A stretch of 20,013 bases of DNA from JAPLST01 sp964397565. GTDB lineage: Bacteria; Auribacterota; UBA3054; JAPLST01. The DNA lies in NCBI GenBank assembly GCA_964397565.1, contig CAYNJC010000057.1, positions 1-20,013 of the forward strand. Reading direction: 5' to 3'. The position numbers and the translations under genes were made by a program. This document shows positions 6,253 through 14,200 of this stretch, in pieces; positions within the stretch are counted from its first letter, which is position 1; each line of letters opens with the position of its first letter. The notes under the pieces are model-generated. The model was not told the origin of the DNA and did no database searches. It saw nothing but the letters and a program-made list of their open reading frames with translations.

Positions 6253-7287
6253 ATGCTGATTAACGGCCAACCCTATCACACCGTGTGGCTGGAGCACGAC
6301 GCTGTGTGCCTGCTGGACCAGCAGGCGTTGCCATTTGCCGTGGAGGTTTTGCGCCTGTACACGTATGCCGATGTTGCCGCGGCGATCCGCACGATGCGCG
6401 TGCGCGGCGCGCCGGCGATTGGCGCGACGGCCGCATTCGGGCTCGCACTGGCGGCGCAGACCGCAGCGACGGACGACTTCGCTGCAACTGTCCACGCCGC
6501 TGAACAGTGCTTGCGCGCAACCCGCCCAACTGCCCAAGACCTTTTTCACGCCCTGGCGCGCGTGCGCAGCGCCATCACGGCGGCGGGCAGCATTGCCGCC
6601 GCGCGTGCCGCCGCCGTTGCCGCCGCGCACCAGTTCGCCGAGGATACTGTCGCGGCCTGTCAGGCCATCGGCGAGCACGGCGCAGCACTCCTGCGCGATG
6701 GCATGACCGTCCTGACGCACTGCAACGCCGGCTGGCTTGCCACGGTGGACTGGGGCACGGCACTGGCGCCACTGTACGTCGCCGCCCGGCGCGGCCTGCG
6801 CTTGCAGGTCTTGGTCGATGAAACCCGGCCGCGCTGCCAAGGTGCGCGTTTGACGGCCTGGGAGCTGCAGCAAGAAGGGATTGCCGCCGAGATCATCGCC
6901 GACAACGCTGCCGGCCATTTCTTGCACACCGGCGCCGTGGACCTCTGTATTGTCGGCGCAGACCGGGTGGCCGTCAACGGTGATGTCGCCAACAAAATCG
7001 GCACGTATGAAAAAGCCGTGGTCGCGCATGCAAACGGGATTCCTTTTTATGTGGCCGCGCCCGCCTCGACCTTTGATCCTGCCTGCCCCACCGGGGATGC
7101 CATTCCGATTGAAGAACGCGACCAAGATGAAGTGCTCTCCATCGAAGGACTGCTGGCCGACGGCACGCGCGCGACCGTGCGTATCGCGCCACCCGGTGCC
7201 CGTGCGCGCAACCCCGCGTTTGATGTCACGCCGGCGCGCTACATCACCGGATGGATCACCGAGCGCGGGGTGCAGCGCGGCAGCTGA
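6253..7287 (+). CDS. mtnA: S-methyl-5-thioribose-1-phosphate isomerase
   Basis: This cytoplasmic enzyme of the methionine salvage pathway converts 5-methylthioribose-1-phosphate to 5-methylthioribulose-1-phosphate. The 344-aa protein carries all family hallmarks: MRVRGAPAIG (about 48-57), the catalytic Cys in LTHCNAG (C157), DETRPRCQGARLTAWEL (about 189-205), and the catalytic Asp in GADRVAVNGDVANKIGTY (D237). A long helical Ala-rich N-terminal domain (about 60-150) is normal for the family. This distinguishes it from eIF2B subunits, which lack the Cys/Asp pair. No other methionine salvage gene is in the window, so the rest of the pathway must lie elsewhere or be absent. It follows the lipocalin by 15 nt. 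No terminator with a T-run is seen after it. The identification is very secure. Confidence 0.96.
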   Translation: MLINGQPYHTVWLEHDAVCLLDQQALPFAVEVLRLYTYADVAAAIRTMRVRGAPAIGATAAFGLALAAQTAATDDFAATVHAAEQCLRATRPTAQDLFHALARVRSAITAAGSIAAARAAAVAAAHQFAEDTVAACQAIGEHGAALLRDGMTVLTHCNAGWLATVDWGTALAPLYVAARRGLRLQVLVDETRPRCQGARLTAWELQQEGIAAEIIADNAAGHFLHTGAVDLCIVGADRVAVNGDVANKIGTYEKAVVAHANGIPFYVAAPASTFDPACPTGDAIPIEERDQDEVLSIEGLLADGTRATVRIAPPGARARNPAFDVTPARYITGWITERGVQRGS

Positions 7288-7370
7288 TTTGTGGTAACGC
7301 TGCCCCGCCACCGGTGCGGGTCGCTCTGCGGCGTTGATTGCTGCCCGCTACCATTGAAATCGTCGTGCAT

Positions 7371-7411
7371 GAGAAAAAGCCGGCACGCCCGCGTGGTGCG
7401 GACGTGCCGGC
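7371..7411 (-). terminator. Rho-independent terminator of tRNA-Thr
   Basis: On the minus strand a long GC stem (GCCGGCACG at 7379-7387 pairs with CGTGCCGGC at 7403-7411; CCGC/GCGG continue it after one mismatch; 5-nt loop) is followed by TTTTTCTC. It lies 10 bp beyond the tRNA 3' end. Confidence 0.9.
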
Positions 7412-7420
7412 CTTAAAGGC

Positions 7421-7496
7421 TGGAGCCAGAAGTCGGAGTTGAACCGACGACCTGTGCTTTACGAAAGCACTGCTCTACCAACTGAGCTATTCTGGC
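7421..7496 (-). tRNA. tRNA-Thr (anticodon CGT)
   Basis: A 76-nt cloverleaf on the minus strand. Acceptor stem GCCAGAA (5' end at 7496) pairs with TTCTGGC. The D arm is GCTCAGTTGGTAGAGC. The anticodon arm is GTGCT-TTCGTAA-AGCAC with anticodon CGT (7461-7463), reading ACG threonine codons. The T arm is GTCGG-TTCAACT-CCGAC. The discriminator base is T (U in the RNA), and CCA is encoded in the genome (7421-7423). All stems pair perfectly. It is a single-gene unit with its own promoter and terminator. Confidence 0.97.
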
Positions 7497-7524
7497 AGAA
7501 AATCAAGTCGCTGCCTGCAACATC

Positions 7525-7553
7525 ATTATACTGATTGTGTGCGTGCGTTGCAA
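7525..7553 (-). promoter_or_regulatory. Sigma-70 promoter of tRNA-Thr
   Basis: On the minus strand TTGCAA (7548-7553), a 17-nt spacer, then a perfect TATAAT (7525-7530). The predicted start is near 7518, giving a 5' leader of about 20 nt to be removed by RNase P. Confidence 0.8.
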
Positions 7554-7616
7554 CTGCGTGGCCCAGGCCCACCGATCTACCAACGCGCAACGTGCCGGCG
7601 GGGCTGCCGGCGGGGC

Positions 7617-7678
7617 TTGACAAATGCCCTCTGTTCTGCTACCATCGTAACACGATTGTATCTAATCGTGTTACGATG
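7617..7678 (+). promoter_or_regulatory. PEP-CTERM gene promoter with overlapping double palindrome
   Basis: A perfect -35 TTGACA (7617-7622) lies 17 nt from a weak -10 TACCAT (7640-7645). Starting inside the -10 is a perfect 15-bp inverted repeat, CATCGTAACACGATT (7643-7657) and AATCGTGTTACGATG (7664-7678), with a 6-nt centre. Each arm is itself a palindrome of the form ATCGT-N3-ACGAT, so two dimer sites are arranged head to head over the predicted start site. No T-run follows, so it is an operator rather than a terminator. The regulator is not identified. Confidence 0.75.
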
Positions 7679-7715
7679 CTGCTGCGCCGTTTAACTAAAA
7701 CTACCAGGGTCTGGT

Positions 7716-9038
7716 ATGAAAATCGTTCAAGGTGTGCTGCTAAGTGCCTGTCTTGCCGTCTGCGTTAACGCCGCCGTCGCTCGGCCGCGATTCCTCGCGA
7801 ACGAAGTGTCTTATCGCGCGTGGTATGAGCGCGCCATGCTGGCCGCCACGTGGTCAAACTTGTGGGTGGACAACACATGGACGGGTGCCGTGGCCGGCAC
7901 CGAAGCCGCGCCGTTTACCAACATTCAAGCCGCGGTTGACTACACCGATGCGACCTTGGGCTCATGGTCGTCGGTCTCGATCATTATCAGGAACACCGGC
8001 ACCGATTATGAAGGCCAAGTGATGGTCCCCAATGCCCAAGCGCTGCGGCTGGTCGGCACCAATGGCCGGCCGACGCTCGTGTATCATGGCACTGCGCCGC
8101 TCAACACCATTCAAAGCGACACCAATTATTTTTACCCCCCGGCCATGCCGCCGGCGCAAGTTGGTCTCGAAAATCTGCGGGTCGAGAATCATTCCAGCGC
8201 GCCGGGAGAATTATACTGCGCGGCGATTCAAACGTGGCACAGCGTCGAACCGGCGGTGACCAATCCGCCGGCAGCGCCGCGCTTTGGCGTGCATGACTGC
8301 ATGTTCGACGGGCGCGGCGACAAAGGCGGGGTGCTCTTGTATGACCTGAAACAGCACCCTGATATTGAGGCGTACAACTCAAACTTGGTGTGGAACTGCC
8401 GCTTCGAGCGCTGCACGGCGGGCGTGACATTGTGGGCCGGCAAGGAGGCGCGCATTTTTGGCAATTGGTTTGTCAGCAATGGCGCGGCAGTGGTGGCGGT
8501 GGCCGACACCAACAGTGTGTACCAGCGCGCCTATCGCGACATTTACGTGTATCACAACATCATGGCGTGGTGCGCGGATGCGGGTTGCCGCGGCGGTGTG
8601 TATCCCAATTTGGTGTATTACAACAACACCTTCTATGAATGCGGCGGGACGAATGTGTCCTTCAACGCGGGCGTGCTCGGGCCGGAAGGCCCGGCGGAAC
8701 TGCACAACAATATTTTCTACAATGGCAGCGCCGCGTGGATTGCAGATATGGCGACCACGAACATGCTGATTGTCAGCAACAACTTGTATAATGCGATGGG
8801 GTCCGCGACGGGGTGGGAGCAATTTGGTGGCGGGGCCATGACGAATCCGCCGGATTTTGCGTCACAGACGCCGGGCGCTGCGGAGTTCTTATATTTAAAC
8901 GATGCATCGCCGGCGGCGCACAAGAGCGGGTTGTACGGTGGCGCGACGTATCTGGGCGCGTTACCACCCGTGCCGGAGCCGGGCGCTGTCTGTACGCTGT
9001 TAGTGCTGGCGGGCATGGCCGCACGATGCAAACGCTAA
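7716..9038 (+). CDS. PEP-CTERM-anchored right-handed beta-helix protein
   Basis: This exported 440-aa protein has a signal peptide (residues 1-22, MKIVQG then a hydrophobic stretch ending VNAA). The long body has the look of a right-handed parallel beta-helix: FTNIQAAVDY near the start, then repeated turns rich in Asn, Gly and Val (NLRVENHSSAP, VWNCRFERC, IFGNWFVSN, YVYHNIMAW, YYNNTFYEC, LHNNIFYNG, IVSNNLYNA). It ends with a PEP-CTERM sorting signal: PEP at about 420-422, a short hydrophobic stretch, and a basic tail RCKR. In that pathway exosortase is thought to process and anchor such proteins at the cell surface, alongside exopolysaccharide genes; none are nearby. No catalytic residues of a known lyase are evident, so enzymatic function is open. 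A promoter with a strong palindrome lies upstream, and a heptamer array begins in its stop codon. Confidence 0.88.
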   Translation: MKIVQGVLLSACLAVCVNAAVARPRFLANEVSYRAWYERAMLAATWSNLWVDNTWTGAVAGTEAAPFTNIQAAVDYTDATLGSWSSVSIIIRNTGTDYEGQVMVPNAQALRLVGTNGRPTLVYHGTAPLNTIQSDTNYFYPPAMPPAQVGLENLRVENHSSAPGELYCAAIQTWHSVEPAVTNPPAAPRFGVHDCMFDGRGDKGGVLLYDLKQHPDIEAYNSNLVWNCRFERCTAGVTLWAGKEARIFGNWFVSNGAAVVAVADTNSVYQRAYRDIYVYHNIMAWCADAGCRGGVYPNLVYYNNTFYECGGTNVSFNAGVLGPEGPAELHNNIFYNGSAAWIADMATTNMLIVSNNLYNAMGSATGWEQFGGGAMTNPPDFASQTPGAAEFLYLNDASPAAHKSGLYGGATYLGALPPVPEPGAVCTLLVLAGMAARCKR

Positions 9039-9086
9039 CATCGAACATCGAACATTCAACATTTACTATTTGACATCCGACATTCT
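9038..9086. repeat. Heptamer array starting at the PEP-CTERM gene stop codon
   Basis: In 7-bp phase from the last base of the TAA stop the units are ACATCGA, ACATCGA, ACATTCA, ACATTTA, CTATTTG, ACATCCG, ACATTCT. It fills the gap up to the next gene. Confidence 0.8.
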
Positions 9087-9113
9087 CATCCCTTGACCTT
9101 TGCCCCTTGCACA

Positions 9114-12071
9114 ATGCGATACTGCAACCGCACGCGACCGACGCGTGGCGCGGCCTTGTTCACCATGCTGGCAGTCTTGCTGCTCCTGTCGCTGATTGCC
9201 TTGATGATGGTGTATCGCACCGGCGTGCACAGCGCGCAGACGCGCGTGGCTGCCGACAGCGGCATGCTGGACGATGCGCTGCAGTCGGGATTGGCACAGG
9301 CCCAAGCCCAGATCATGGCGGCGCTGACCGATGCCGGCGCCCTGGCCGCGCAGCATCGTGACGCATGGCAGGTATTGGCCAGTAATGCCGGGCAGTGTGT
9401 GCGCTATCGCGTGCGGATTGCCGACACGGCACGCATGCCGACCAATGTGTTGCCATGGTCGGTGGAAACAGCCGTGCGCACGGCGTCAGTCGTGGCGCGG
9501 GCGGGCGGCTGGCGTGCCATCCTGGATCCCTGCATCACACCACCGGTGCAACTGGCCATGGCGTGTGGTGAAGAGCTGCGCTGGCACGCGTTGCCGGAAG
9601 AGCAGGCGGCGACGTTGGCATTGACCATTGCCGATGCCTTTGACGAAAACAAGGCGGCCCGCCGCCATGATCATTCCGGCGCGCATGGTTTTGAGAGCCT
9701 TGCGCTGGAGGCGGTCTGGCGCGGAACTGAGCAGGTGATTCCGGCGCAGGCCGTGCTGCGCCAAAGCGCCTTCTACGATATTGACTACAAGGGCAGCTGG
9801 CGCAACATCACGCGCGCGTTTACCGTGGCGGACATTGCCCCGGTCGTAGATGAACACGGCAGAACGAACATGCGCGTGCGCTTGTCGGCCGCGCCGCTGG
9901 CCTTGCCGGAATCACGCGCGTGGGTGGCACAGTGGCATGCGTTTGACGCCTTGTGGCGCGAACGCTGCGCACAACGCTTTGTCCCGCATGCCTGGCGCGG
10001 CGTTGCGGCAACGCTCTGCTTGGCGTGCGGCGGGGATGCAGGTACGCTTGAGATTTTGGACAACGATGGCGAGTTCCTTTATTTCAGTGGATATCCTGAG
10101 ACGGTGTGCGCGCCAGGCAATTTCATTACTTTGGAATTATGTGATCCGCGCAGCGAGCCAGGGGTGCTGCGCGCACGCCAACAGCCATGGACGGATGTCT
10201 GGTTTGTGACGGGGATGCTGGCGCAGGCAGCGTGCGCCGTGCACGTGGACTATGAGCAAACGCCTGCGGACCGCGCGACCCTGTGGCTCGGCGAGCACGC
10301 CATCAATCGTAGCGCAACCAATGATTGGCTGTATGTGCAACCCGGCGCGCGGGCGGGACATGCCGACGCGGCGATTGCCGTGCAGGTGCCGCTGGCGCGC
10401 ACGGCGGGCGCGGTTGGTCTGCATCTGCGGCAAGCGGATGTGGCGGTGTTGCGCAATCGCGGCGCACGCCCGCTGCACGTGGCTGGCTGGCGCTGGGTTC
10501 GGTCGGCGACGGTATCCACGGCGGATGTGATTGATTGTGCTAGTGCGCAGGTGCTGCGGCCCGGTCCGCACACGGCGGCGGCAGCGGACACGTTGGCGCC
10601 GGGTGACCTATGGTGGTGGACGGATGATCCGGCGCTGCTGCCGGATGCGGCGCGGGGCGTGGTCAGCCAAGTGCCGCGCGCGCGTGCCGGCGTGGCGGCG
10701 ACGGTGCAGGCCTGCGCGCTGGAACCGTCACCGCGGGGCGGCTGGGCGTGGCGCCTGACGTTGGCTGCCAACCCGTTCAACCGCGCTACTGCGGACGAAT
10801 TGCGCACCGGCGTGGTGCGCTTCGACCAAACCGATGAACATGCCGCCGACCACATGTTCAGCGTACTCGATCAAACTGCCAATGAGCTGCTGGTGCAGGT
10901 CGGGCCGCAGGCGCGGGCCGAGCAATGGCAGCCGCCACCGGGCGCCACGCTGCGCGTGAGCGGCTTGTGCGCCGCGCTGCAACATGCCGGTGGCACACTG
11001 CAGACGCCACTGCATGAACCGGCGCTGCAATTTGAGCATACTGCCGGCATGCTTGATCAAGGCGTGTGGCTGCGCGCCCAAGGCGACCACTGGGAACGCA
11101 CCGCCGCAATGCCACAGCCCGTGCGCGTCAGCGCCACTGCTGCCGTTGATAGTGTCAGTGCGCGGCTTGCATTGACGCCGGTGCGCGCCGCGCTTGACGG
11201 GGCGATCAGGCCAACGGCTCAAGCCCGGTTTTGGTGCGCGCTCGACGAGCGCATCCGCCCGGTTGGCGTGCGGCTGCCGATCACGGCGGCGCGCGCGATC
11301 AATGGCAACGCCGGCTGGCACACGGCGCGCATGGCCGTCTTTCGCGCCGGGCGCACCAGTTGGTTGACGCGCGACCGCCAGACCAGCTGGCCGCCGGATT
11401 TCTGGCGCGGGCATGAGTTGCAGTTTCCAGGATCAGACCAGCATTTGCGCATTGTTGCCTCGGCCGGCCGCAGCTTTTCCGTTGATGAGGCGGGGCGCGC
11501 GACCGCGGACGACAACGCGCGCATTACGCCGGGCTTTAGCGATGATGCGCACGTCAGCAGCCAGGCAGGCGCGGAGGGGGTCTGGGAATGGCACGTGCCG
11601 GCCGAGATAACCTTGCCGGCGCAGTTGGCGCTGCTGAGCTATCAGGCCACGACGACCGGTGCCGCGGCACGCTTCTCGGTCGCGCTCTGGAGTGATCTGC
11701 GCGGCGCCTGGGATGAACAATGTCACGCGGCGCCGGTGGATGCAGGCGATACGGTGGCCGCCGGCATGTTGACCGCCCAACATATCGGTCGCGGTGGGGT
11801 GCTGCGCGTGCGGATTCGGGTGGATGCTGCGCGGGCCTGGCTGCGCGGATTGTACCTTGTGTCGCGCGAGCTGGCGGGCAGCGATGACATGGCGCGCGCC
11901 CGCCGTTCAGATGGGTTTGCGGTCGAGATTGAGGCGCAAGTCGTGCGTGGCGCCGCGGTGTTGGCGCAACGCCAGATGCGCGCGCTGCTGGTGCGCGACT
12001 GGGACGAGCGCGCCGGCGCGCTGCAGCCGTATGTGCATCGCCTGCGGTTCGAGCCGGTGGCAAAAAGGTGA
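9114..12071 (+). CDS. Giant pseudopilin-like protein (GspK/PilX-type N-terminus; Verru_Chthon cassette protein A-like)
   Basis: The function is unknown. The 985-aa protein begins with a basic leader and a prepilin-like motif: Arg-Gly followed by a hydrophobic helix (about residues 11-34, GAALFTMLAVLLLLSLIALM), then a long amphipathic helix with Gln and Ala (AQTRVAADSGMLDDALQSGLAQAQAQIM). The usual Glu five residues after the cleavage site is missing, as in GspK/PilX-type minor pseudopilins. The remaining 900 residues are a large exported-looking body with many Trp-rich, beta-rich segments and no motif I recognise. Size and N-terminus resemble Verru_Chthon cassette protein A of the PVC group, but the B, C and D pilin-like partners are not in the window. 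The ATG at 9114 is chosen because it leads directly into the leader; a TTG at 9093 is unlikely. It follows the PEP-CTERM gene by 75 bp. GC and Ala/Arg content are very high. Confidence 0.75.
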   Translation: MRYCNRTRPTRGAALFTMLAVLLLLSLIALMMVYRTGVHSAQTRVAADSGMLDDALQSGLAQAQAQIMAALTDAGALAAQHRDAWQVLASNAGQCVRYRVRIADTARMPTNVLPWSVETAVRTASVVARAGGWRAILDPCITPPVQLAMACGEELRWHALPEEQAATLALTIADAFDENKAARRHDHSGAHGFESLALEAVWRGTEQVIPAQAVLRQSAFYDIDYKGSWRNITRAFTVADIAPVVDEHGRTNMRVRLSAAPLALPESRAWVAQWHAFDALWRERCAQRFVPHAWRGVAATLCLACGGDAGTLEILDNDGEFLYFSGYPETVCAPGNFITLELCDPRSEPGVLRARQQPWTDVWFVTGMLAQAACAVHVDYEQTPADRATLWLGEHAINRSATNDWLYVQPGARAGHADAAIAVQVPLARTAGAVGLHLRQADVAVLRNRGARPLHVAGWRWVRSATVSTADVIDCASAQVLRPGPHTAAAADTLAPGDLWWWTDDPALLPDAARGVVSQVPRARAGVAATVQACALEPSPRGGWAWRLTLAANPFNRATADELRTGVVRFDQTDEHAADHMFSVLDQTANELLVQVGPQARAEQWQPPPGATLRVSGLCAALQHAGGTLQTPLHEPALQFEHTAGMLDQGVWLRAQGDHWERTAAMPQPVRVSATAAVDSVSARLALTPVRAALDGAIRPTAQARFWCALDERIRPVGVRLPITAARAINGNAGWHTARMAVFRAGRTSWLTRDRQTSWPPDFWRGHELQFPGSDQHLRIVASAGRSFSVDEAGRATADDNARITPGFSDDAHVSSQAGAEGVWEWHVPAEITLPAQLALLSYQATTTGAAARFSVALWSDLRGAWDEQCHAAPVDAGDTVAAGMLTAQHIGRGGVLRVRIRVDAARAWLRGLYLVSRELAGSDDMARARRSDGFAVEIEAQVVRGAAVLAQRQMRALLVRDWDERAGALQPYVHRLRFEPVAKR

Positions 12072-12483
12072 ACAGGCAGAATGCCGGATCCGAACTATCG
12101 CATGACGAAGGACACCGAATCGGCGATACTTTCAGCGAGTCGAAGCCCCGCGCTCCCTTCTGTTATTTCTGCGGCTTGTACGAGCGCCGCTCGAGCGAGT
12201 ACTCTTCGGTGGCAGTCACAAACTTGACGGCGAAGAAGCCGCGCTTGTCGCCCGGGCTACCATACTCTCCCTTGGCATTACTAATGAGAGCTCTTTCTAC
12301 TTTGCAGCGGCCTTGTAGCCGCCCGCGGTGAGGGCGGTTTCTGCAGCCGCGGTCATCCGCGCCGTTGGCGGGACTCCAAGCAGGCGCCCGCGGCCACAAT
12401 TGGCACGACACCAAGTAAGCGCATTCATCAGTAATATTCTATAAATGATGCGCGGCGCGATCGCTTGAACCAGGTCCCGCCCG
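12072..12483. other. Convergent intergenic region with MITE copy B
   Basis: About 410 bp between two convergent genes. The right part is a MITE-like element (12277-12435). The left part (12072-12276) holds no convincing gene; a minus-strand frame ending at 12163 reads plausible protein for about 35 codons next to the MITE and may be a gene remnant. No T-run terminator is seen for either flanking gene. Confidence 0.65.
12277..12435 (-). mobile_element. MITE-like element, copy B
   Basis: About 159 bp, reverse orientation relative to copies A and C. Its ends are ATTACTAATGA (12278-12288) and, on the opposite strand, ATTACTGATGA, forming an 11-bp inverted repeat with one mismatch. The interior matches copy A closely but lacks that copy's two internal duplications, so B is probably nearer the ancestral form. 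Internal complementary segments (TTGTAGCCGC type near both ends) would let the transcript fold into a long hairpin. No transposase is encoded. Confidence 0.75.
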
Positions 12484-13359
12484 TCAGCCCAGCGCGGCGC
12501 GCATGGCCGCTGGATTGGCCAGATCCGCCAGCCCGGCGCGCGCATGCCAGCGCTCTTCGTGCACCAGCTCTTCGCCCGGATTGATCACGGTAAACGGGCT
12601 GAGCGTCTCCATTTCGATGAAATCCTTGCAGGTGTAGGACTGAATTGCGCAACCGTCATCGAGATAGGTTGCGCCCGCCTGCCGCACAAACTGTTTGTAG
12701 AAGGTCGTGTTGGCCGCCGGAAAGATCGCGCCCAGCCAGCCCTCTTCACCATTCGTGCCGACTTTGCCGACTTCGCCGGTCGGGTCAATAACAAACAACT
12801 CGTCCATTTGCTTCCATTGCGGGCTTTGCACATTCGAGCCCTGTGCGCCGCCGCACCACGAGGTCCAATAACAGATTTTTTTCATGCGCCAGTTGCCCGG
12901 CCGGCCCCACGGGAAGAACACTTTCGCGTCCGGCCGCACACAGGTTAGCACCCAGACCGCGCCGGTCGCCAGCATCACGCCGGTGTTGCGGATGATGTTG
13001 CGCACGCAGAAGACGCCGTCCGTGGCCGAGATGACCAGCACTTTCTGCAGCTTGGACAAGGGGTCAACGGGTGCTTCGATGAGGAGCGCATCATCATTGA
13101 CCGTGACGGTGCAGGGACGGTTGTCGGGCGTATAGCTGGCCTCGGTTTCAGGCGCCAGCCAGATACGGTGCCCGCCGTAAATGAGCCAGTCGCCGCGGCC
13201 AATCGCGCCCGAGTCTTGAAACAGCACGTTGGGCTGATCGTTAACGCGCAATGACAAAATCCGCGGACCAATTTCAGTGACGACAATCAGCTCGACATTG
13301 GCATCCGTCAGCCGGTACGCGCGCTGCCAGGCACCATAGCTGGTCAGATCAATTCGCAT
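12484..13359 (-). CDS. DUF4380-like protein (galactose mutarotase-like fold)
   Basis: The 291-aa protein resembles the DUF4380 group within the galactose-mutarotase-like (aldose 1-epimerase-related) superfamily of beta-sandwich proteins. Segments supporting this are the N-terminal strand pair ELIVVTEIGPRILSLRV, followed by YGGHRIWLAPET (residues 61-72) and the C-terminal HEERWHARAG. No catalytic His/Glu pair of true aldose epimerases can be assigned with confidence, so activity is open; a carbohydrate-related role is an inference. The start ATG at 13359 is set by a GGAG ribosome binding site about 8 nt upstream. There is no signal peptide. It lies 52 bp after the last gene of the restriction operon on the same strand and could be read from that promoter, but its function and base composition suggest an ordinary chromosomal gene flanking the island. 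Confidence 0.75.
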   Translation of the reverse strand: MRIDLTSYGAWQRAYRLTDANVELIVVTEIGPRILSLRVNDQPNVLFQDSGAIGRGDWLIYGGHRIWLAPETEASYTPDNRPCTVTVNDDALLIEAPVDPLSKLQKVLVISATDGVFCVRNIIRNTGVMLATGAVWVLTCVRPDAKVFFPWGRPGNWRMKKICYWTSWCGGAQGSNVQSPQWKQMDELFVIDPTGEVGKVGTNGEEGWLGAIFPAANTTFYKQFVRQAGATYLDDGCAIQSYTCKDFIEMETLSPFTVINPGEELVHEERWHARAGLADLANPAAMRAALG

Positions 13360-13411
13360 AGTATAGCTCCAGAATTAATTGAAAGACCATCTTGATTCAC
13401 AGACTTTGTCT

Positions 13412-14194
13412 TCATTTGCGACGCTCTTGAGAATCCCAAGAACCCGATGCACTTGGTGATATTGTTGACACCCGACTAAGTTGCTTCGGCTGAACAAGGT
13501 TTATTTGACGGGGCTTTTGCGGTACTGAACAGTTTCTCTTGAACTCACACTCAAGGTATGTTATTACGCGCTGCCATCCTTGCTGCAGAACCTCCGTCAT
13601 GGTCACGAAGTCCTGTTTGACTGTGGCGGAAACACCTTGTGTCACTTTGCGCCAGTCAAGGTACTTCTGCTCCACGCCGAGTTTTGGAACAATATTGCCC
13701 TCAATAACAAGACACAGCCTGCCATGGACAAGATGGTTCCTATAGTATCTCACTGGATCAATCTTCTCTTTATAATCGGCACGCAAATGTTTTCGACATT
13801 TTTCTCGAGCTTGCTTGCCTTTGATCTCATCCCAGGGGTCGTAACCCGAGTTGCCAAGTCGTTCGAACAGTTCAAAAGCACAATCCAAGGCGGCTGACAG
13901 CCGCATCATGGCTTCGATGAAGGCATCTATGTTTTTACACTTCGACTTCAATTCATGGCAGCGCAGCAAATGCCGAAGCGTGGTGTAACAAAGCTGTGCA
14001 ATGCAGATGTCTTGCGGCCCTTTGCCTCTAGGAAGTTCACTGTCGCTCTTAAAATGCCCGTCAATCGGCCGGTTGGTCAGCGGCACAACATGTGTTTGCC
14101 AAAACGGCTCATACGAGGGAAATTCATTTTTGAGAAAACGGAACCACGCTCTACGCTCATGAGGATCTCCATCGTCTTTGAGTAAGTAGGACAT
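13412..14194 (-). CDS. HEPN-like domain protein, third gene of the restriction operon
   Basis: The family is not recognised with certainty. The 260-aa protein is soluble, with no signal peptide or membrane segment. Two long helices are predictable around residues 64-112 (AQLCYTTLRHLLRC, then IDAFIEAMMRLSAALDCAFELFERL). They are followed by YYRNHLVHGR at about 150-159, which contains R152-x4-H157, the R-x4-6-H motif of HEPN ribonucleases, in its usual position at the start of the last core helix. The C-terminal 40 residues are polar and Ser-rich. HEPN proteins are common RNase effectors in toxin-antitoxin and abortive infection systems, so I infer an effector role. Non-catalytic HEPN proteins share this motif, so this is not proof. 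It starts 6 nt after the DprA-like gene. By eye its GC content is clearly lower than that of flanking genes, which fits recent transfer. Confidence 0.65.
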   Translation of the reverse strand: MSYLLKDDGDPHERRAWFRFLKNEFPSYEPFWQTHVVPLTNRPIDGHFKSDSELPRGKGPQDICIAQLCYTTLRHLLRCHELKSKCKNIDAFIEAMMRLSAALDCAFELFERLGNSGYDPWDEIKGKQAREKCRKHLRADYKEKIDPVRYYRNHLVHGRLCLVIEGNIVPKLGVEQKYLDWRKVTQGVSATVKQDFVTMTEVLQQGWQRVITYLECEFKRNCSVPQKPRQINLVQPKQLSRVSTISPSASGSWDSQERRK

Positions 14195-14200
14195 GCCCGA

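Larger units (their letters stand above)
7288..7715. other. Interval without protein genes between mtnA and the PEP-CTERM gene
   Basis: It holds the tRNA-Thr unit (terminator, tRNA, promoter; 7371-7553) and the promoter/operator of the PEP-CTERM gene (7617-7678). I see no protein gene in the rest. Confidence 0.8.

Noticed and set aside
7643..7678. Perfect inverted repeat considered as a terminator
   Set aside because: No T-run follows on either strand, and it overlaps a -10 box downstream of a perfect -35.
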